Assembly (NCBI GenBank): GCA_024404245.1
Contig: JAKSQH010000012.1
Span: forward strand, 1-38,444
Length of the DNA: 38,444 nucleotides
From: Clostridia bacterium
Lineage (GTDB): Bacteria; Bacillota; Clostridia; Christensenellales; Aristaeellaceae
Reading direction: 5' to 3'
Shown: positions 21,501-33,199 of the stretch, in pieces
Layout: each line of letters opens with the position of its first letter
Numbering within the stretch: the first letter of the stretch is position 1
Made by a program: the position numbers and the translations under genes
The notes under the pieces: model-generated
Told to the model about the DNA's origin: nothing
What the model saw: the letters and a program-made list of their open reading frames with translations, nothing else
The model's database searches: none

Positions 21501-23792
21501 AATGATTCCTTCCGCGACCGCGTCATTATACTCAGCCCGGTTGTTCAGGTTGCTCTTTTCAAACACCCGCGCGCTGTAATGCAGAATCGCGCGCTGATTG
21601 TCAACGTCATTGTCTCCGCCTTTTTCTTTGGATTCGGGATTGAATTTCACGGTTTTCTCGAGGCTGACGCCATAGCCGGCGCCGCCGATCGTCGCGCGGG
21701 AAGTGTCATACGCGCCGGCAACCACCTGATGACCGTCCGGCGTCGCGGGGCCGACCCAGCCGTAGGCGTCCATACTGACGTCGTTCTTGAATTTGGTTTC
21801 GGGGGTCTCGTTCGCTTCAAACAGCGTACGGGCAATCTCCTTGTTGCTTTCGGAGGGTTTCAGCATAACCGTGGGATAAACGGACCATACAATACCGGCC
21901 AGCCTGCAGTTTTCCGCGGTCTTACCGCCGTATACATTGCTGGTGTACGCGGTACGGATATCCGTGGTGTTATCCGGGAAGACAACATTCTTCCCGCTGA
22001 CACTCACACCGGCCTGCACGTTTTTGAAGTTCATGGCGCCAAGCCCGTCTTCACCCCAGGACGCCGTACACGCGTAACGCCACTCGCCGTCATCGTTCAG
22101 CATATAGTACACCTCAAGATCAGGCGTACCGAGTGTCTCCTGCCTGTACCGCGGGGGAATGTCGGCGGATTCCGGCGGCTGTGAATAGTCGCCGCAATAC
22201 GCGTATGTCACCTTCGGTTTTTCGATCCGCACACTCCTGATCCGGAAATCATCCGCGGTCAGCGGCACGGTACCGAAATTGAAGAAGGTCCGGTAATCCG
22301 ATGTCACCTGCCGCCAGCCGAGTTTGCCGAAGTCCTCATCAGTCAGACCGGTATAGTCAGAGGTATTGTACGTTTTGTCACCGGTCAACAGCCAGCCGAA
22401 GCCGCGGGTCTCCAGTTCAAAATGCATCTCCACCTCACGGTCCATCAGCAATTGATTCAGACCGTAACCGTAGGGATAGTCCTTGGTGATGTTGCCGTTC
22501 AGGGCATACTTGCTTTCGGTGTACTTGCCGATGCCGAAGAAAGGCCCATCCGGGACCTTCCAGACAATGGGGCTGTACTTCGCCTGCGCGCTGGCGGTCG
22601 CCGTTGTAACCTTCTTCTCATCCTCACCCTTGGAATGATTCGCGTCCGGCACGGCGGCATCCGTCTCGGTCAGCGTCCATACCGCTTCATTGTCCAGATA
22701 GTAAACGATCTCATCGCCGTTCGGATCCGGCGGCATCTCGCTCTTTTTATATGCCGACCACAGATAAACGGCATGGTCATAACTCTGTTTGGTATCCTCG
22801 TGATACTGATTGTCCATCACCCGGGCCGCGTAATCCGCGCCGGCGGCGGGCGTCAGATTCTGCGGCACATTCTCGCTGCCGAGCAGGATTCCCGCGGTCT
22901 TTGTTTCAGGTGTTCCGCCGGCGCCGAGGATATAGGCGTCGGTCAGCGTATCCTCCACATCCAGGGTAAACGGCTGGCATCCTTCATGATACACATAGGT
23001 ATACCAGCGCGCATAGATATAGTCATCCGGATCCGCGCCGGCAGGCAGACCCGCCAGCAGATCCGCCGGGATCGCGTTCTTCGCGTCGGAATAGGTCTCA
23101 TAGAGTTTGACGGACTTTTCGGCATCGTAAATCTTCTCAACGGTATCGATCTGCGCGTTGATTTTGGTGCTGACGGCGGCAATGATATTGCCCTGATTGG
23201 TCACCACTTCCACCCAGGCAAGAATCGGATCGCTTTCGCTCATATCCACCAGGTTATGCGGAAGAAGATCGTTCACGCTGAACTGGAACATGATCGCGCT
23301 GGTCGCGCCGATGGTGCGGGTATTCGTCAGCACATAGTTGCCGTTGATCAGCTGCCAGTTGAATTCACCGGATGTCTTCGGCGCCTTCGGCACGGAAATA
23401 TCCATTCCGCCGATCAGCCCGCCGGCAATTTCGCCGTCACCGGACGCGTTGATCTGACGGCTGTGCCAGATCTGCGCCGGGATCGTTACCGTAATTTTGC
23501 CGGGCGCGTAGTCATACTGACCGGAAAGCTGAACCTCCACCTGGAACTTCATGCTGAGCGGATCATCCGCAGTCGCGGACAGATAAAGATGTTCCTTATC
23601 ATCCAGCTCCGCATCCGGGGTTGCTGTTCCGTCCGCAGTCGTCTCGCTGTCCTCTGTAATCCAGAAGACAGTAATGCCCTCAATCTTGGAACCGTCGCGC
23701 TCGTTACCGGCATACGCGATCCCCGTAAAAAGGAGAATCGCCGCCAGAACCGCCGCGAGAAGCACTCCGAACTTACCGATCCGTCTTGTCAT
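12585..23792 (-). CDS. Giant wall-anchored adhesin with Cna-B/pilin domains and BspA-type leucine-rich repeats (3735 aa)
   Basis: I start at ATG 23792, which opens a clean signal peptide ([20 protein letters not shown], cut after AYA at 28); an ATG 7 codons earlier is possible but has no ribosome site. Residues 29-1200 match the N-terminal region of the left giant. Cna-B domains begin near 1210 and 1322 (SKIW, EKIWDD). Pilin-isopeptide (FctA/Spy0128-like) domains follow near 1546 and 1683 ([19 protein letters not shown]). A Pro-rich linker lies at about 1855-1911, then 15-16 BspA/DUF285 repeats at about 2028-2456 ([14 protein letters not shown]), an InlB-type repeat at about 2555-2635 (FDANGG, TLTAQW), more pilin-like domains to about 3545, a Pro-Thr stalk at 3546-3610, and a terminal domain with the sorting motif VPPTG at 3702-3706, a membrane helix and KRRQR. 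Self-formed Lys-Asn bonds are expected from the families. It probably acts in adhesion and sits alone between its own terminator and a 327-base leader. Confidence 0.92.
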   Translation of the reverse strand: MTRRIGKFGVLLAAVLAAILLFTGIAYAGNERDGSKIEGITVFWITEDSETTADGTATPDAELDDKEHLYLSATADDPLSMKFQVEVQLSGQYDYAPGKITVTIPAQIWHSRQINASGDGEIAGGLIGGMDISVPKAPKTSGEFNWQLINGNYVLTNTRTIGATSAIMFQFSVNDLLPHNLVDMSESDPILAWVEVVTNQGNIIAAVSTKINAQIDTVEKIYDAEKSVKLYETYSDAKNAIPADLLAGLPAGADPDDYIYARWYTYVYHEGCQPFTLDVEDTLTDAYILGAGGTPETKTAGILLGSENVPQNLTPAAGADYAARVMDNQYHEDTKQSYDHAVYLWSAYKKSEMPPDPNGDEIVYYLDNEAVWTLTETDAAVPDANHSKGEDEKKVTTATASAQAKYSPIVWKVPDGPFFGIGKYTESKYALNGNITKDYPYGYGLNQLLMDREVEMHFELETRGFGWLLTGDKTYNTSDYTGLTDEDFGKLGWRQVTSDYRTFFNFGTVPLTADDFRIRSVRIEKPKVTYAYCGDYSQPPESADIPPRYRQETLGTPDLEVYYMLNDDGEWRYACTASWGEDGLGAMNFKNVQAGVSVSGKNVVFPDNTTDIRTAYTSNVYGGKTAENCRLAGIVWSVYPTVMLKPSESNKEIARTLFEANETPETKFKNDVSMDAYGWVGPATPDGHQVVAGAYDTSRATIGGAGYGVSLEKTVKFNPESKEKGGDNDVDNQRAILHYSARVFEKSNLNNRAEYNDAVAEGIIPAETSGVWYDLLPEGVAPILDTVVLRTGDTVTGLYTVEDYRNTGRTLLVVLADLTPQVTLSKDGSGYQDTPAISFDAVYTWDDLKDIGDTLDNYIAFESTVEDLVNGTLGNLKGQQGEPDDPRGGKNVATPTMPDDIAAAMKGLDPNTPAGENRFVYGKVNTRLDLNTYAVTGVRKEVSDDADGLWSQGLDGQSQVTVYEGHGYTYKLRAVSSDTTRTSKIVLFDTIENYHVPDDGTKNDDYQDIQNKKNMQGAWEGKGQWRGTPVSVDMSDLIRAGVAPVLYYATLEDLQFADSTPGMTYDEETALFKSGYYDLKNSVWKKATPDANGIWTVPAGVKVTAIAIDAQTGKDGNPFILEPGKAINAYLHMIAPDDGADPDIWNAKGAFAHKTDASGNPVKEVDWEKARDKVNNMYAFNNTRMCCEQENVSGGGSSQYRMIRNDYTRVGILPSTVMVSKIWLDQSNHDKLRPESITVTLLRKRADEAGDPQPVKDASGKPMTVTLNAANNWQDIFLQVPLVDTDNTPFIYSFDEGTVDGYTLSVSRRSADEYVLSNRHPNEPVALRGEKIWDDNDNEANLRPSSVTVTLLRDGEKADECTVTPDIDGHWYWDFGELDKFDDTGREYVYTVEEEYVPKYVSEPDGYASITNTYHPFGDLSVGKILLSATEKAKQTEFTFTLDLFSEPKKGEEEGEPLEGSYAYEVYAGTSGIPVRTGTISTGGQFTLKADERIVVKDLPSESTFRIEEYAKDGYKQTGVTGESGTIQAGKTAESSFENTYSANGGVSLAAKKTVTGRTMKSRQFRFVITDITPGSETYGEPVMYSYSGQPDKTQKDPQTGEITSEGLLTFGELRYTAADDGKTFLYRVEESITDEKGYTYDTKTYTVEVTVEDSGDGTMKVTAKEKETGADATDGINLPFTNAYEAEGKWSPKAWKILQGRELQAGEFIFGLYKGSLSAQPVTETNDADGVVAFDAVTFTQDDLSETDTPAVVTYLVKEIRGMDPTVIYSDTVYVYTLTLIDNGDGTISFKESIREQGGTKEVTPVFVNKLEGAELAINKAVDGELDDPNRKFAFHVKLSGENIPNPLDFTVEEPQSLPTPVPTPAPVYPSSPKTPASAKSPVVNTPEVLTPVPPLDLLTPKPIREPDTSKVFRASESVLQSSVAYAVLVTDETSPDYGTLTFFRTQDSNPRDPYNQPFDIAFPDGKYAYKQNGKVFFKGFENYGGTNYATSYGWASSDYNKMVKRVTMTGAVKPAVVTYWFNTCKDLEEVDLSMLDTSRVSTMYAMFDLARSGVNNKVLKELDLSSFDTSNVEKMTSMFGGCEALESINLSSFNTSKTRNMDGMFRNCKSLRTLDLSNFDTSNVENMRLMFTDCVKLQYVDLSSFDTSNVVDMYGMFYDCFDLGLDSTKPIDVSRFDTSKVKDMDRMFYGCGSLTELDVSRFRTGEVLDMYGMFEGCHLLTELDVTHFDTQNVGSDGKGGMGRMFVGCNGLTELDVSRFNTANVRNMNSMFELCSGLTELDVSHFDTANVNNMKSMFRQCIALEELDLTHFNTAAVKDMSYMFDSAKKLDELDLSSFDTSAVENMMVMFYDCKGLTSLDLSTFNTSKVTSMEQMFYGCDGLTSLDVSTFNTSSVGKPCNEKGEPGTMKEMFSGCSSLTRLDVNHFDVKLCPDVSGMFYGCSGLKWMDLSNWDNVADKKVSRMLTGRGDWDYLNLGDLFTGYTGTDQVMSRPVAITIGSGFRITKSDVYGAYAPDKDSLYDGNWVNIADHEVKTNESLFSTGGNAGTWVWNKYSVKLHFDANGGAGSMPDVYIPVAERYTFTHTFRKPQHTLIAFKDDEEGDTYPVTDNAATIPAGTFKVDDTHAAGRTVTLTAQWEKGQTSVDVTEDGFIIYLKADETAKFSLPAGTEYEVWEDTPDGWTLISKTNDKGTLLPKETATAVFTNKYVPGQTEAALRVNKTLDGKAPAAGQFAFTVEAVTAGAPMPAAGGDKAVNTAAGTAEFGTLKFTADDLSAEDTVTFVYKITEDAGNDSTVNYDTAVYYGAVTVTKQLKDGTTDVYEMGSTVAYYSDENLTSKLTTSTPVFRNTVKPGTLKVSKVIDGELTEEAENQEFEITVTFPDGLSKAVSVLLPGASAPETRTPEDNKLVLKLKGGQTAVISEIPADTKYTVTETVPDGWKNTGKSNDEGTVPADQTVNASLTNTYSLSGTATLKAVKELTGRSLTDDEFTFTLTAVDNAPMPEAGGETAVNTASGEVAFGLITGFTKEGTYKYSIKETAGSDSTVTYDGRTITATVVMKDKDGKGSLTPTVTYADGAGTEHNTFVNVLKPGNLKISKTVINETDAVENKVFWFTLYIEDAEGNPVNGTFATDLDGTAGTLTVADGVADIELKAGETLLIKALPAGTKYRVTEEELPGFTVTLTGDSGEIRPDTTAEVTAENTYAAEGEWAPEVTKTVTGRALKAEEFTFTVKDETGNTVSTGKNAEDGTVLFTRMAFTDADAGEHVYTVAEAKGDLPGITYDETVFTVTLKVEDDGEGGLKFTATEKDGKPLEFNNLYNDITSVKAAKVWSGDDGLESYREDITVELYSSAAGKPYEKVDEKTIPKDATGAALTAVWEDLPSVETVDGKDYAVEYAVKEVLADQVYTGVLSGDAENGFILTNIFSSAVWTPEATKKLNGPDVTLKEGDFSFRVTGTGTDTYDETAKNDANGNVTFPEIRYTREDLGEHVYQLREVIPAEKKPGYTYDETVYTVKVTVTEEDGEIVCEAVYSDGSADVSGADFVNSFKPTPTPSPTPTPTPTPTPTPTPTPTPTPTPTPTPTPTPVPTPTPTPTPTPTPRPTPTPTPKPNPYKFTFTKKWEGGAAGEIEFTLYNPDGTVHRHGMKKSVVDPETWVYTAWFWLDKEYYVIEKPIPGYRTTYINIGAHADVKDRCYSGGTIINSKVPPTGDNTPFLLLTGCLLVSLTGLGIALGKRRQR
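12971..13154 (-). repeat. Pro-Thr stalk, tandem hexanucleotide repeat
   Basis: This array of GT-rich hexamers encodes about 60 alternating Pro-Thr residues (3546-3610) with single Ser, Val and Arg changes, just before the C-terminal sorting domain of the 3735-aa protein. Its downstream end is identical over 55 bp to the stalk at the left edge of the window. Confidence 0.9.
16425..17710 (-). repeat. BspA/DUF285-type leucine-rich repeat array
   Basis: The segment encodes 15-16 copies of a roughly 23-24 residue unit of the form [24 protein letters not shown]. The Cys closing each unit is present in most copies and absent in the unit ending MFDSA. One unit carries a short insert (NVGSDGKGG) and another a NEKGEPG insert. 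The family, known from BspA of oral and gut bacteria and from many Firmicutes surface proteins, is linked to binding host proteins and to coaggregation. Confidence 0.9.
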
Positions 23793-24040
23793 ACATTTTC
23801 CACGTCCCGTCATAATGTTTTGTCAGCGGGTTACAAAATGATGTCGATATTGTATGTATGGCGAATGTATACATACATATACACCATATATTGTATACTA
23901 AATTTTGAAACAAAGTTGTTACATTTTCCTTAATTTAACTTTTTTTTGACAATTTGCCCGCCGGATACCATACATTCCGTAATCTCCGGCGGATTTCACA
24001 AGGCATGCCGTTCCGTATACTCTCCTGCCCCGGCAAGCAG
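23793..24040 (-). promoter_or_regulatory. AT-rich leader and inverted repeat upstream of the 3735-aa gene
   Basis: No gene is seen here. An inverted repeat TGTATGTAT (23851-23859) and ATACATACA (23869-23877) is separated by nine bases, within a run of TATAC-rich sequence at 23845-23900. TACAAT on the minus strand (23854-23849) could be a -10 element, but no convincing -35 lies 16-18 bases upstream, so I do not place the promoter firmly. The repeat could be an operator over a regulated promoter. Confidence 0.4.
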
Positions 24041-24067
24041 CAAAAGGGCCCGCGTTCGCGGGTCCTT
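24041..24067 (-). terminator. Terminator at the end of the foldase-adhesin operon
   Basis: AAGGGCCCGC (24044-24053) pairs with GCGGGTCCTT (24058-24067) around GTTC with one mismatch. On the minus strand the stem leads into TTTTG. It lies about 50 bases after the stop of the 1142-aa gene. Confidence 0.75.
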
Positions 24068-24119
24068 CTGCCGTTTCACATCAATAACCGGTTCTGACAA
24101 CAGACCGTTCAATCCCATT

Positions 24120-27100
24120 CTATTTCTTTCCGGCAGCCTTTATACCGCACGCGATCAGGCATATCGCCCCCGCCAGCAGGCAGAACCACAGGAGCGGCAA
24201 TGTTCTGTCCCCTGTGGGCGGAGACGGCGGCGGCGTCTGTGTCGGCGTCGGGGCCGGTGAAGGCGTATGTGTCGGAGCCGGTGTCGCGGTCGGTGTTGCC
24301 GTCGGTACGGGCGTGTGTGTGGGAGACGGCGTCGGCGCCGGTGTGACGGTCGGGGTTGCCGTCGGAGGAGCGGTCGGTACCGGTGTTGCCGTCGGTGTCG
24401 GCGTCGGCGTCGGGGCCGGTCCGAACACCGCGGTCAGATACATTCTTTTTCCGGCAACCACGGTTCTCGGGTTCAGGCTGTTCAGCTCACCGGTATCCTC
24501 ATTCCGCCAGTGTCTGAACACCTCATCGGCGCTCCCCGGTATTGCCGTAAGCGTCAGCGTATCCCGGCAAAAAACGGTGTCCCCCGGTTTCCAGCCGGTA
24601 ACGCGTGCCCCCGCGCTGCCTTCCACAGTGATCAGAACATCACTCTCCGTCACAGCAAAGCGCGCCGTAATCACGCGGGAACGGTCCGCTTTCCGGGTGC
24701 AGGGATTTTCCGCGGAAAGCAGGGTGCCTCCGTCATACCAGCCGTCAAAGCGATAGCCCTCCTCCGCCTCCGCGGAAAGCAGGATATCATCCAGATACTG
24801 ATAAATCCCGGACCCGGAAGCGGTTCCGCCGGGTCCGGCAACAACCGTAATACTGACCGTATCCGGTACATATACCGCCGTGAATATCCTTGTGATCAGC
24901 TTTCCGGAGGTGTTCCTCCCCGGCGTGAATGTATATGTGTCTTTATATGAAACCGTGTTCCCGGTTTCATCCTCCCAGCGGTCAAACCTCCACGCGCTCC
25001 CGAGCGGATTGCGCGCGGTCATGCTGACAGGCGTGCCGGAAAAAACGGTTCTGAAGGGTTCACCGCCCGCCGCCGGTCCGTTTTCCATCGTGACCCATGA
25101 GCCCGGCGCCCAGCCGTCCGTTTTCGCTATGACCTTTGTCAGGTCATAGCGCGTCACAGCCGTCACGCGGCTCTCTCCGACCGGAAGCCGGAAGGAAAAA
25201 GCATAATTGTCTTCCGGTGTGAATACGCCGCCGGCGGTTTGCCCGTTCAGCTCCCAGTGATCGAACGCATGCCCGGCGGAAGTGTCCGGAGCGGCACGCG
25301 CGGTCACCGTATCACCGGCGTTGCCGTAACAGACCGTCCGGTCCGGATCATTCCCCATCCAGGCCTTCCCTTTTCCGCGTACAGCCGCCGCAGTGTAGTC
25401 CGGAAGCACGGGTTTTTCCATAATCAGCAGGGTGACACAGGTATCCTTCCGCATCTCCAGCTTCAGGCTGTCCGTTCCGGACAGGTATTCGCCCGTATCC
25501 GCGTCCTGCCAGCCGAAAACAAGCCAGTGATCCGGATCCGAAAGCAAGGCGGTGAGCGTAACCTCACTGCCCGCGGGATAACTGCCGGACGCGGGTGACA
25601 CGGAAACCGCGGCATACGGTGACGCCGGAGCGGCTGAGATTCCGCCGTCCGCGGATATCCGCGTTTCAAGCGTATACCGCGCCTCCATCCGTGCGGTAAA
25701 GACCGAATCGCCGTTCACGGGAACGACCGCCGTTTCCTGATCGGAGACCTTCGTATCGCCGAGATACCAGCCGGTAAAGGTATGACGTGTTTTATCGTAA
25801 TCGCCGGCGGTCAGGGTGACAAAGTCCCCTTTCCGGACCCTCACCTGCCCGGTCGATTCCCGCTTCCCGTATGTCAGCGCCGGGGACGCGGCGTTCTCCG
25901 GATCACAGACGGCTTCCGCCGTGCACGTTGCCGCGATCGTCATATACCGGACATCCGACCCTGTCAGCGAGGCACGAATCGCGCCGTCCGTCAGAGGCAC
26001 GCAGAAGGGATCGGAACCATCGGAAGCCGCGCTCATCACGGCGGCAAAATCTTCCGCGAGGTTGCTCCTGAAAAGAGGCAGTCTGTCCGCATCCGCCAGC
26101 CGCCCGCCCCGTGTAACGCGGAGCACCGTGTCATATTCCGCGCAGTACGGATCAAATTCCACCAGGCCGCTCTCATCCGCCTCAATTGCCCGGTCAACGC
26201 CGGTAATGGATCCCCCGTTGATATACACGCGCCCGTTATCCGTGACCCTCAGGGTCGGCCCGTTATCCGGTCCGGTCAGGGACGCGTTGTTCTGAAGATG
26301 GAACTGTGACCCCGCGATCAGCAAGCATCCGACCGCGGCGGAGTCATCCACAAGCGCCCCGGCAAGGCTGATCTCCAGCTCCCGGTTCTTTATTTCCAGC
26401 CGGCTGTCATCAGATGCCTGCATCAGCTCAACAGCATACAGGCCCGCGGGCTTTTCGCCCGTAACCGAATCCGAAATGAAAAAGCCGCGGTCAAACAGAT
26501 ACAGTTCTTTCAGATCCAGCGAATAGTTGCCCCGGCTCTGCCGGAAAGAGCCGTCCTGACGGATCTCCAGCCGGCCGATGTCCGCGTTTCCGTTCGCGTT
26601 CACGCGCGCGCTGTCCCGGATCCGGATATACCCGGAAAAATCAAAGCCTGCCGCCGTCAGCAGCGCCGAATCCGTCAGCGTCAGTGTGCCCGATCCGTTC
26701 ATCAGGGAAGCATTCATGCCGGATTCATCCGTCAGAAAGACCGTGCCGTACGCGCTCATCTGATTCGCGTCCAGCATGCTCCTGCCCGAAAGAACGGGAC
26801 CGTTCTGCAGGACCACCCGCGATCCCCGGATCTGAGAATCCCGGATCTCGCAGCCGCCCTCCGCCATCAGATCAGCTTCCAGCCTGCATCCGTCCACGGC
26901 GGTCTCCCCGGTCAGCCGGATCAGCGGAAGCCCCTTTTTGCCATGCACATACGTATTTTTCAGCGTCAACCCGTCATTGCCGATCAGAAAAAAGCCCGCT
27001 GTTTCAAGCGCACCGGCGAAGGTCACCGTACAGCCGGTGATCAGCACCCGGTTCTTGTCCGACGGCATCAACAGGAAACCGCCGTCCAGCCGGATCTCCG

Positions 27101-27548
27101 GCACGCCGCTGAGCGTCAGCCCGCCGCGTTTCGCGCTCATCGAGAACACATACTGCGCGCCGGAAGCTTTGGCCCCGTTCAGATCATGACAGATGATCGC
27201 GCCGGTCCCCGCGCTGTCCGAGATCGTCAGGGAACCCTGCACCGATACAAAGCCGTCCGTATCGTTCTGTTCGTTATGTAAAAAGATCAGATTGTGCCCG
27301 TTCAGGTCCAGATCGACCGTATTCCCGATCCATCGTTTGAAATCCTCATCATACGTGGAATAGATATCCCATTCCGTATCTATGCGTATATCGCCCTGCA
27401 GAATATAACTGCCGCTTTTCAGGCGCCCGCCGTGAAACTCATCCGTCAGGTTGGTCCGTCCTCCGTCCGGCGATTCCGCGGAAGCGAAGACGCTGACCCA
27501 CAGCAGGCACAGCAGCGCGGGAAGCAGCAGCAGGCGCCGGATGTTCAT
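24120..27548 (-). CDS. Wall-anchored beta-helix surface protein with InlB-like repeats (1142 aa)
   Basis: A signal peptide covers residues 1-24 (cut after FASA). Residues about 40-530 have short repeating strands and turns ([40 protein letters not shown]) typical of a right-handed parallel beta-helix of the adhesin/pectate-lyase-like type; no catalytic motif is evident. Residues about 530-1040 contain divergent InlB-type repeats ([30 protein letters not shown]). A Pro-Thr-Ala stalk runs about 1043-1108, followed by SPPTG at 1109-1113, a hydrophobic helix and AAGKK, a sorting signal of xPxTGD form. The start codon overlaps the stop of the upstream 1875-aa gene as ATGA, so the two are probably translationally coupled. 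It is the last gene of the foldase operon. Substrate or receptor cannot be read from sequence. Confidence 0.88.
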   Translation of the reverse strand: MNIRRLLLLPALLCLLWVSVFASAESPDGGRTNLTDEFHGGRLKSGSYILQGDIRIDTEWDIYSTYDEDFKRWIGNTVDLDLNGHNLIFLHNEQNDTDGFVSVQGSLTISDSAGTGAIICHDLNGAKASGAQYVFSMSAKRGGLTLSGVPEIRLDGGFLLMPSDKNRVLITGCTVTFAGALETAGFFLIGNDGLTLKNTYVHGKKGLPLIRLTGETAVDGCRLEADLMAEGGCEIRDSQIRGSRVVLQNGPVLSGRSMLDANQMSAYGTVFLTDESGMNASLMNGSGTLTLTDSALLTAAGFDFSGYIRIRDSARVNANGNADIGRLEIRQDGSFRQSRGNYSLDLKELYLFDRGFFISDSVTGEKPAGLYAVELMQASDDSRLEIKNRELEISLAGALVDDSAAVGCLLIAGSQFHLQNNASLTGPDNGPTLRVTDNGRVYINGGSITGVDRAIEADESGLVEFDPYCAEYDTVLRVTRGGRLADADRLPLFRSNLAEDFAAVMSAASDGSDPFCVPLTDGAIRASLTGSDVRYMTIAATCTAEAVCDPENAASPALTYGKRESTGQVRVRKGDFVTLTAGDYDKTRHTFTGWYLGDTKVSDQETAVVPVNGDSVFTARMEARYTLETRISADGGISAAPASPYAAVSVSPASGSYPAGSEVTLTALLSDPDHWLVFGWQDADTGEYLSGTDSLKLEMRKDTCVTLLIMEKPVLPDYTAAAVRGKGKAWMGNDPDRTVCYGNAGDTVTARAAPDTSAGHAFDHWELNGQTAGGVFTPEDNYAFSFRLPVGESRVTAVTRYDLTKVIAKTDGWAPGSWVTMENGPAAGGEPFRTVFSGTPVSMTARNPLGSAWRFDRWEDETGNTVSYKDTYTFTPGRNTSGKLITRIFTAVYVPDTVSITVVAGPGGTASGSGIYQYLDDILLSAEAEEGYRFDGWYDGGTLLSAENPCTRKADRSRVITARFAVTESDVLITVEGSAGARVTGWKPGDTVFCRDTLTLTAIPGSADEVFRHWRNEDTGELNSLNPRTVVAGKRMYLTAVFGPAPTPTPTPTATPVPTAPPTATPTVTPAPTPSPTHTPVPTATPTATPAPTHTPSPAPTPTQTPPPSPPTGDRTLPLLWFCLLAGAICLIACGIKAAGKK
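24210..24420 (-). repeat. Pro-Thr-Ala stalk, degenerate repeat
   Basis: This GC-rich array encodes about 70 residues of [12 protein letters not shown] type preceding the sorting signal of the 1142-aa protein. Compared with the stalks of the two giants it is less regular and contains Ala, Val, His and Gln, so it is older or less prone to slippage. Confidence 0.85.
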
Positions 27549-30500
27549 TTCACGCGCTCCCTTCTCCGTTCACACAGCCGGATGAGCAGGACACAGGCCA
27601 GAAGGAACGCCGTCAGCCATCCCGTCAGATCGGCCGGATCACCGGTCAGCGGCGGCACCGGCACTTTTTCCACCGTCAGGCAGGCGTTTTCGGACACCAC
27701 CCGGGATCCGGCCGCGTCCACAGCCACGCAGCGGAACAGGCGTCCGCTGTCAGCGGCGGAAACCCTGCCCAGCGTCAGCGTGCTTCCGGACGCGCCGTCA
27801 ATGTTCGTCCACGCGGACGAGCCGGGGCGGCAGGTCTGCCATTGCCAGGTATAAGGCTTCACACCGCCGCGGGCGGATACCGTAAAGGAAGCGGAAGCGC
27901 CTTCGTCAACCGTAAGGCTTCGTGGCTGGTCCGTAACGCGAAACAGGTCGTTCGTATTCAGGATGGTCTCATTGTTCTGATCCATGGCCTCCGTACCGTC
28001 GGAAGAAACCCGCAGGATCAGGGCGTCCGACTTCATTCCGGCCGTCAGTGTCTCCAGCGGCAGATCCAGAACCGCGGTCCAGGTCTCATCCAGCACGAAG
28101 TCCTTTCCCAGCGGCACGGTATAGGTGGGAACCTCCCCGGAAGCGGCATACGCCCGGATGACAACATTTTTCGCGGGCACCATGGCGTTGTTCCGCAGCG
28201 TCATATGTACGGATTCCGTTCCGTCCGCGTTCGTACGGAGAACAGCCTCAAGGTCCAGATCCACCCCGTCAAACGAGGTCCGCGCTTCTTCCAGCTCCGT
28301 CGTCTTCGCGAACCGTGAGAACAGGTCCGTTCCGGCATTGGCATTCAGCATTCCGCCGCCCGAAACCGAATACACGGGGGTGATTTTTGTCCCCTTCGCC
28401 ATACCCAGCACAGCGGTTGCCGGGGTATCCGTCAGCAGCGTTCCGGAGGGTGCCGGAACCGTGCCGAAGCGAACCGCGTGCCGCCTGTCGGCATCCCGCA
28501 GACCGGGCGCCATGTCCATGGTCACCGTAACCGTGTTCCCGCTCAGGAGCGGCGCGGGCGCGTCCGCCTCCCAGCCCCGCAGGTCCGTACCCCACGCCGC
28601 CATGGCCGACAAAGCCTCCGCGCCGTCGGTCCCGCGAACGCGGACCGCCTGCGTGGACAGGGATGTCAGCGTCGCCCGCAGATCCACGGACTGATCATCC
28701 GTATTGGGCACACTGAAGACCGCGGTGAAGCTCTTTGACTTGCCGGGCATCAGATACCTCGAGGAAGCCGTGCGCAGATCCCTTTTCCCGGAAGCGTCCG
28801 CTGATTCGGTGAGCCAATACGCCGCGGAATCGTCATCAAACATGCCGGTATAGGCCGCGAGGGCGGCATACCCCTTCTGCTCCAGAATCTCTCCCATTCC
28901 GTCCCCGTTGCTGTCCGTGTCGGTATAAACGCGGGTCAGCGCCGCTTCCGGATCGGTAAAGCTGTATTCCGTATCCATCAGGGACTTTCCGTTTACCGCA
29001 TTCGTGACGGACATTTTGAAGCCGGAAATCGGCACATTGCCGTCATTGTATACCGTAAAGAACAGGCTTACATCCCCGCCGGGCTTGATCGCCGGCGTTT
29101 CCAGCGTAAAGTTCTGGAAGTTCAGATCCATCACTTCGCGCACGCTGAAGGCGATCACATTGGCATCCTGTCCGGAAGCCCCCTCGGAAGCGGATTTCGT
29201 GTCCTGCAGGATCACGACGCGGCTCTCCGTGCCGTCATTAAAGATGCTCAGCCCGGAAATGTTCCTGTCCACAGGCATCACATGATCGCTACGGTCCATG
29301 ATCGCCAGCGTATACGGCTGCGTCCACAGCCCATTCGTCTGATCATAGAGCATGGCGCGCATCCGGTAATAGGCGTAATCCCTGCTTTCCGGATCATAGG
29401 TCTTCTTTTCTTCCTCGCTGAGCTGATTTCCGGACGGATTGAACAGCTCGATCCAGTACAGCATATAGGTGCCGAAGCTGAAGTCGGCAACGGCGTTCGG
29501 CGCCATGCCCTTCACATCGTAGGCTTCATACCCCTCGACCTTCAGGACCCCGCCGTCCCGCGTGATATGGATGCCCGTCAGACCGGTATCAAACACTGCC
29601 GAATCCGCGGTGCTGTTCACCTCATCCGGCACCTGGCAGGTTATCGTAACAAAATCATGCCCCTGTCCGTCCGGACGGACGTTGATGCCCTGGATCCCGT
29701 AAGGCACCGTAAAGACGCCGGCCGATCCGAGCGCGGCGCTCACGGTATCCGGGATCGCGGTCGTGGCGATCACGGTATCCGTTCCGCCGTCCGCCGCCGT
29801 TGCGCGCGCGACCAGCGCGGTCATTTCACCGCGGATCGGCAGTTGCAGTTCTTCATTATCCAGCTGCACCAGCGCGTAGGCCGTCAGATCCTGTCCGTCC
29901 GTGAAAACGCAGCGCAGGGACCGGGTGCTTCCGTATTCGAACCAGGCCGCGCCCAGGCTTCCGGTGTCATTCCAGAACTGCTTATACGCGGGCATGACGT
30001 TTGTTTCATCCGTCACAAGCGGCGTAACAAAGCGCACCGTATCGGAACCGAAAGTAAACGGCAGCGTGTACAGGGCGGCGCGGTTCTGGTCCGTTTCCCA
30101 GTAGCACAGACCCAGCTTCTTTTCCGTTCCGTTGTCCGCCATGCAGATATCAACGGCGGAATAATAATCCCGGCCGAGGCTCAGCGTGATCGTTGTGCTT
30201 TGGTCCCCGTACGCGACAGGCCGGAGCCTTCCGTCCGTTCCCGGCGTATAGAAGCTCAGGCGCATCCGGGTGCGTTCGGCCCCCGGCAGCTCCGTTTTCG
30301 TCTTCTTCGGCTCCTCGCCTTCGATCTCGAAACTGATCTCCTCCGTGATCCACTGATCCTGGATCAGCTCGGCAACCGCGACCAGCCCCTGTTCCTCCAG
30401 CGCGGCCACGGCAAAGTCATAAACGCGGTCATTCCCACCGCTTCCGCTCAACCTCAGGGAAGGCGCCCCGGCATCAGTCCCGTTATCCAGGCGCATGGAG

Positions 30501-33172
30501 GATACGCCGTCGCCGCTCAGCCAGAATCCGTACACTTTTCCCGAAACGGTCGCCGTCCTGATCGACGTACCGCCCGCCGGGATCGTTCCCATCATGTTGG
30601 AAGCGTCCAGCGTCACGCGGGTCGCGCTGTCGCCGGTCTCCGTCTGCGGCGTGATATCCGCCTCATCCGACGCGGCGTCCCCGAAGGATGTCAGCTTGCC
30701 GCCATCCTTCGGATATTTCGCGATCGTTCCGCTGACAAAAGTATATTTGAGGCTCACGAGCCAAACCTTGAGCACAGCGGCCACACCGCCGCCGAGCGAG
30801 ACCGAATCCAGTCTGGTTCCGCCGATATCGTCCGCCAGAATGACGGTGAGCGCGCCCTCCAGCCATCCCTCCACACCGGCGGTGAGCCATTTCACATCCA
30901 CCCCGCCGAATACCGTGAACTTCGCGCCGATCATCAGCACCAGGCCGCCGTTCCAGGTTATGTCCTTACTACCGAAAGCCTTTCTCTCCAGGTAAGCGGA
31001 AAACGCTTCTTCCACGGCCTGCCGGTCGTCTTCCCTGACACCGGTCGCCGAATAGATCGAAAGCTTCAGCGCGAGGCCGACACTGATCCCGAGGCCCAGC
31101 TTGATGCAGACGGGCGGGAAAGCCGGAAGAGGCCGGAAAGTCCAGGAAAAGTCCGCCTGTATCGTAAACAGGATTTCAACCGAACCGCGGACCACGCTTC
31201 CTTCCGTCGGGGTAGGCAGCCATTCCACGGATCCGCACAAAGCCAGGTTAAAGCCGATCGCGGCGCCGAAGATCCTGTTTTTTCCGTCCGGATTACCCTT
31301 TTCCTGATCCCCGGCAGCCTTCTTCTTTTTGAGGGATTCCCTGAACGCGCTGAAGTTTTCCCTGTTTATTTTGTAATCCTGCGGTGTCAGCGCGTTGAAC
31401 ACGGCTTTGTTCTCCGCGTCCATGTCCCGCACACGCGTCACGCCGCCGCCGACCCCGAAATAAATGTCTCCGTTTACGGTGCGGTACACGGAAAGGCGGA
31501 AATGATTGAGCGGATTATCCACTCCGATATCAAACCCCATACCGATCGCCTTGATCGCGTCAAAGTGGAAGTTCAGGAACTTGTCCATCAGATTGTCGAA
31601 GCCGGTATCCGTCAGTACGGGCGTCTGCGCCTTCGCGATCTGCAGATCCAGATTCGGCTTCACCGTTTCGCGGACCGGCTGCCCGTTCCAGGTGCCCGAT
31701 ACCGTAACGGAAACGGCATCCCCGGTTCCGAAACGGAACATGGAACACCACGCGTCCGAAATATCCAGCGTCAGCAGTTCCGTACCGCTCACCGTCAGAT
31801 CACCGAATCTGAAAGTTTTGGATGCCGGCTCGTTTTTATTCAGATCGGTATAGCTGACCGTCACATCCAGATTGCCGCTGCCCGGCACCATCCCCATGAG
31901 CACCTGTGAACGTATCTTTTCCGTATTATGGACATTGCACAGGATCGTACCCTGATTGTACATGCATTCGGCGTTCGCGAAAAGAATCCCGGCGATACCG
32001 CCCTGACCGTCTTCCTTTTTCAGATAGATCTCCCGGATGTCTCCGCCCGCCGCCTGCCGTGAAATAACCGCCTGCGCGCGGTATCCTTCCTTTGCCGCCG
32101 TATAGCAGAGTTCAAACTCATTCCTGTCATTCATTGTAAAGTTGCTGAGCTTGAAAACGGCGGAGCCCTTCGTCTTGTCCGTGTCACCGGTCAGCGCCGA
32201 AGCCGCGGTGCCCGGAATCTCCTCTTCCTTTTTCCGGTCATAGCCCCAGATCCGGACTTCGGCGCCGCCGAGAGGCGTCTTCTTTTTATCCTTCACGGAC
32301 GCGGGCTGTTCCTCATAGACACTGAACGCTATTTCATCCCCATGCACGATGAGAACGGTAAAATCCTTGCCCGCGGAACCCTTCAGGGACAGCCCCAGGG
32401 AGCGCGCCTTATCCTCCCGCACCGCCTGACGGACCACCGAGACGCACGCGTTCGCGTGGAGAACATCCTCCGCGGTTCCGGCGGGCGCTCCGACGGCGGA
32501 AAGACGGTCCTCCGCTTTGTGAAGCGCCTGTTCGGCTGCCGCCGCACACGCCTCCCAGTCCGCGTGGTTTTCCGTAACGGCCGCCGTGATCTTCCGGATC
32601 ACCTCATACTGCTCCCGGATCCTGCTGTAAGCCCGGGCTTTTTCCTGCCATGACGCGGTTTCCGACCCGGCGATGCCGCTCAGGCGGTCGATCTCATAGC
32701 GGGCTTCCTGCAGCGCGTTGGCATAGCCGCCGATCTCCAGCTGCAGGGCTTCGATCGCCAGCGTTTCCGCGCCTACAGGACTGAAATCCGCCGCCGCAGC
32801 CCGGCAGTCCGGATCCTCCGACGCGTCCAGCATCTGCAGGTCCCGGTTCACAGTTACGGTATGGTCCATCGCCCGGGACAAATCCTCATCCAGAAACCGG
32901 TTCAGCCATTCCCCGATCTGAAACGCGTCCATGGCCGCCGACAAGCGCTGGCCCGCGTGCAGCGGAACGGGCGTTTCCAGCCCGGCCGCTTTTCTCACGG
33001 ACGTCAGCGTAAGACCCGATCCGAGATACGTCGCCTCCAGCTCGGCCGCCGGAACGATAAGGCTGTCCGCGTAGGTTCCGGCCACATTCACCGCGCCGGC
33101 GGGCACGGCCTGCAGCAGCAGACAGGCTGCCAGGACCGTGCAGATCATTCTGCGGACAAAGCTGTGCTTCAT
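27545..33172 (-). CDS. Large multidomain wall-anchored surface protein (1875 aa)
   Basis: GGGAGGGA precedes the ATG and 27 bases separate it from the foldase gene. Residues 1-27 are a signal peptide (cut after PAGA). Residues about 140-225 are helical, heptad-like and rich in Ala and Glu. About 300-370 resembles a Cna-B/carboxypeptidase-regulatory fold ([11 protein letters not shown]). About 545-825 is an unusual run of Gly-rich alternating strands ([46 protein letters not shown]). About 855-1340 is mixed beta of no family I know. Two CARDB-like domains lie near 1350-1450 and 1636-1738 ([25 protein letters not shown]), and an Ig-like domain with a C..W..C pattern near 1748-1831. It ends PPLTG (1840-1844), a membrane helix and RRRERVK. 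It is probably a structural or adhesive wall protein; I do not recognise a named homologue. Confidence 0.88.
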   Translation of the reverse strand: MKHSFVRRMICTVLAACLLLQAVPAGAVNVAGTYADSLIVPAAELEATYLGSGLTLTSVRKAAGLETPVPLHAGQRLSAAMDAFQIGEWLNRFLDEDLSRAMDHTVTVNRDLQMLDASEDPDCRAAAADFSPVGAETLAIEALQLEIGGYANALQEARYEIDRLSGIAGSETASWQEKARAYSRIREQYEVIRKITAAVTENHADWEACAAAAEQALHKAEDRLSAVGAPAGTAEDVLHANACVSVVRQAVREDKARSLGLSLKGSAGKDFTVLIVHGDEIAFSVYEEQPASVKDKKKTPLGGAEVRIWGYDRKKEEEIPGTAASALTGDTDKTKGSAVFKLSNFTMNDRNEFELCYTAAKEGYRAQAVISRQAAGGDIREIYLKKEDGQGGIAGILFANAECMYNQGTILCNVHNTEKIRSQVLMGMVPGSGNLDVTVSYTDLNKNEPASKTFRFGDLTVSGTELLTLDISDAWCSMFRFGTGDAVSVTVSGTWNGQPVRETVKPNLDLQIAKAQTPVLTDTGFDNLMDKFLNFHFDAIKAIGMGFDIGVDNPLNHFRLSVYRTVNGDIYFGVGGGVTRVRDMDAENKAVFNALTPQDYKINRENFSAFRESLKKKKAAGDQEKGNPDGKNRIFGAAIGFNLALCGSVEWLPTPTEGSVVRGSVEILFTIQADFSWTFRPLPAFPPVCIKLGLGISVGLALKLSIYSATGVREDDRQAVEEAFSAYLERKAFGSKDITWNGGLVLMIGAKFTVFGGVDVKWLTAGVEGWLEGALTVILADDIGGTRLDSVSLGGGVAAVLKVWLVSLKYTFVSGTIAKYPKDGGKLTSFGDAASDEADITPQTETGDSATRVTLDASNMMGTIPAGGTSIRTATVSGKVYGFWLSGDGVSSMRLDNGTDAGAPSLRLSGSGGNDRVYDFAVAALEEQGLVAVAELIQDQWITEEISFEIEGEEPKKTKTELPGAERTRMRLSFYTPGTDGRLRPVAYGDQSTTITLSLGRDYYSAVDICMADNGTEKKLGLCYWETDQNRAALYTLPFTFGSDTVRFVTPLVTDETNVMPAYKQFWNDTGSLGAAWFEYGSTRSLRCVFTDGQDLTAYALVQLDNEELQLPIRGEMTALVARATAADGGTDTVIATTAIPDTVSAALGSAGVFTVPYGIQGINVRPDGQGHDFVTITCQVPDEVNSTADSAVFDTGLTGIHITRDGGVLKVEGYEAYDVKGMAPNAVADFSFGTYMLYWIELFNPSGNQLSEEEKKTYDPESRDYAYYRMRAMLYDQTNGLWTQPYTLAIMDRSDHVMPVDRNISGLSIFNDGTESRVVILQDTKSASEGASGQDANVIAFSVREVMDLNFQNFTLETPAIKPGGDVSLFFTVYNDGNVPISGFKMSVTNAVNGKSLMDTEYSFTDPEAALTRVYTDTDSNGDGMGEILEQKGYAALAAYTGMFDDDSAAYWLTESADASGKRDLRTASSRYLMPGKSKSFTAVFSVPNTDDQSVDLRATLTSLSTQAVRVRGTDGAEALSAMAAWGTDLRGWEADAPAPLLSGNTVTVTMDMAPGLRDADRRHAVRFGTVPAPSGTLLTDTPATAVLGMAKGTKITPVYSVSGGGMLNANAGTDLFSRFAKTTELEEARTSFDGVDLDLEAVLRTNADGTESVHMTLRNNAMVPAKNVVIRAYAASGEVPTYTVPLGKDFVLDETWTAVLDLPLETLTAGMKSDALILRVSSDGTEAMDQNNETILNTNDLFRVTDQPRSLTVDEGASASFTVSARGGVKPYTWQWQTCRPGSSAWTNIDGASGSTLTLGRVSAADSGRLFRCVAVDAAGSRVVSENACLTVEKVPVPPLTGDPADLTGWLTAFLLACVLLIRLCERRRERVK

Positions 33173-33199
33173 TGTCTTTCCCTCCCGAAAAGCGGTTCG

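Noticed and set aside
23946..23951. Plus-strand TTGACA followed 17 bases later by CATACA
   Set aside because: The -10 is poor and there is no plus-strand gene downstream, only the terminator of the opposing operon.
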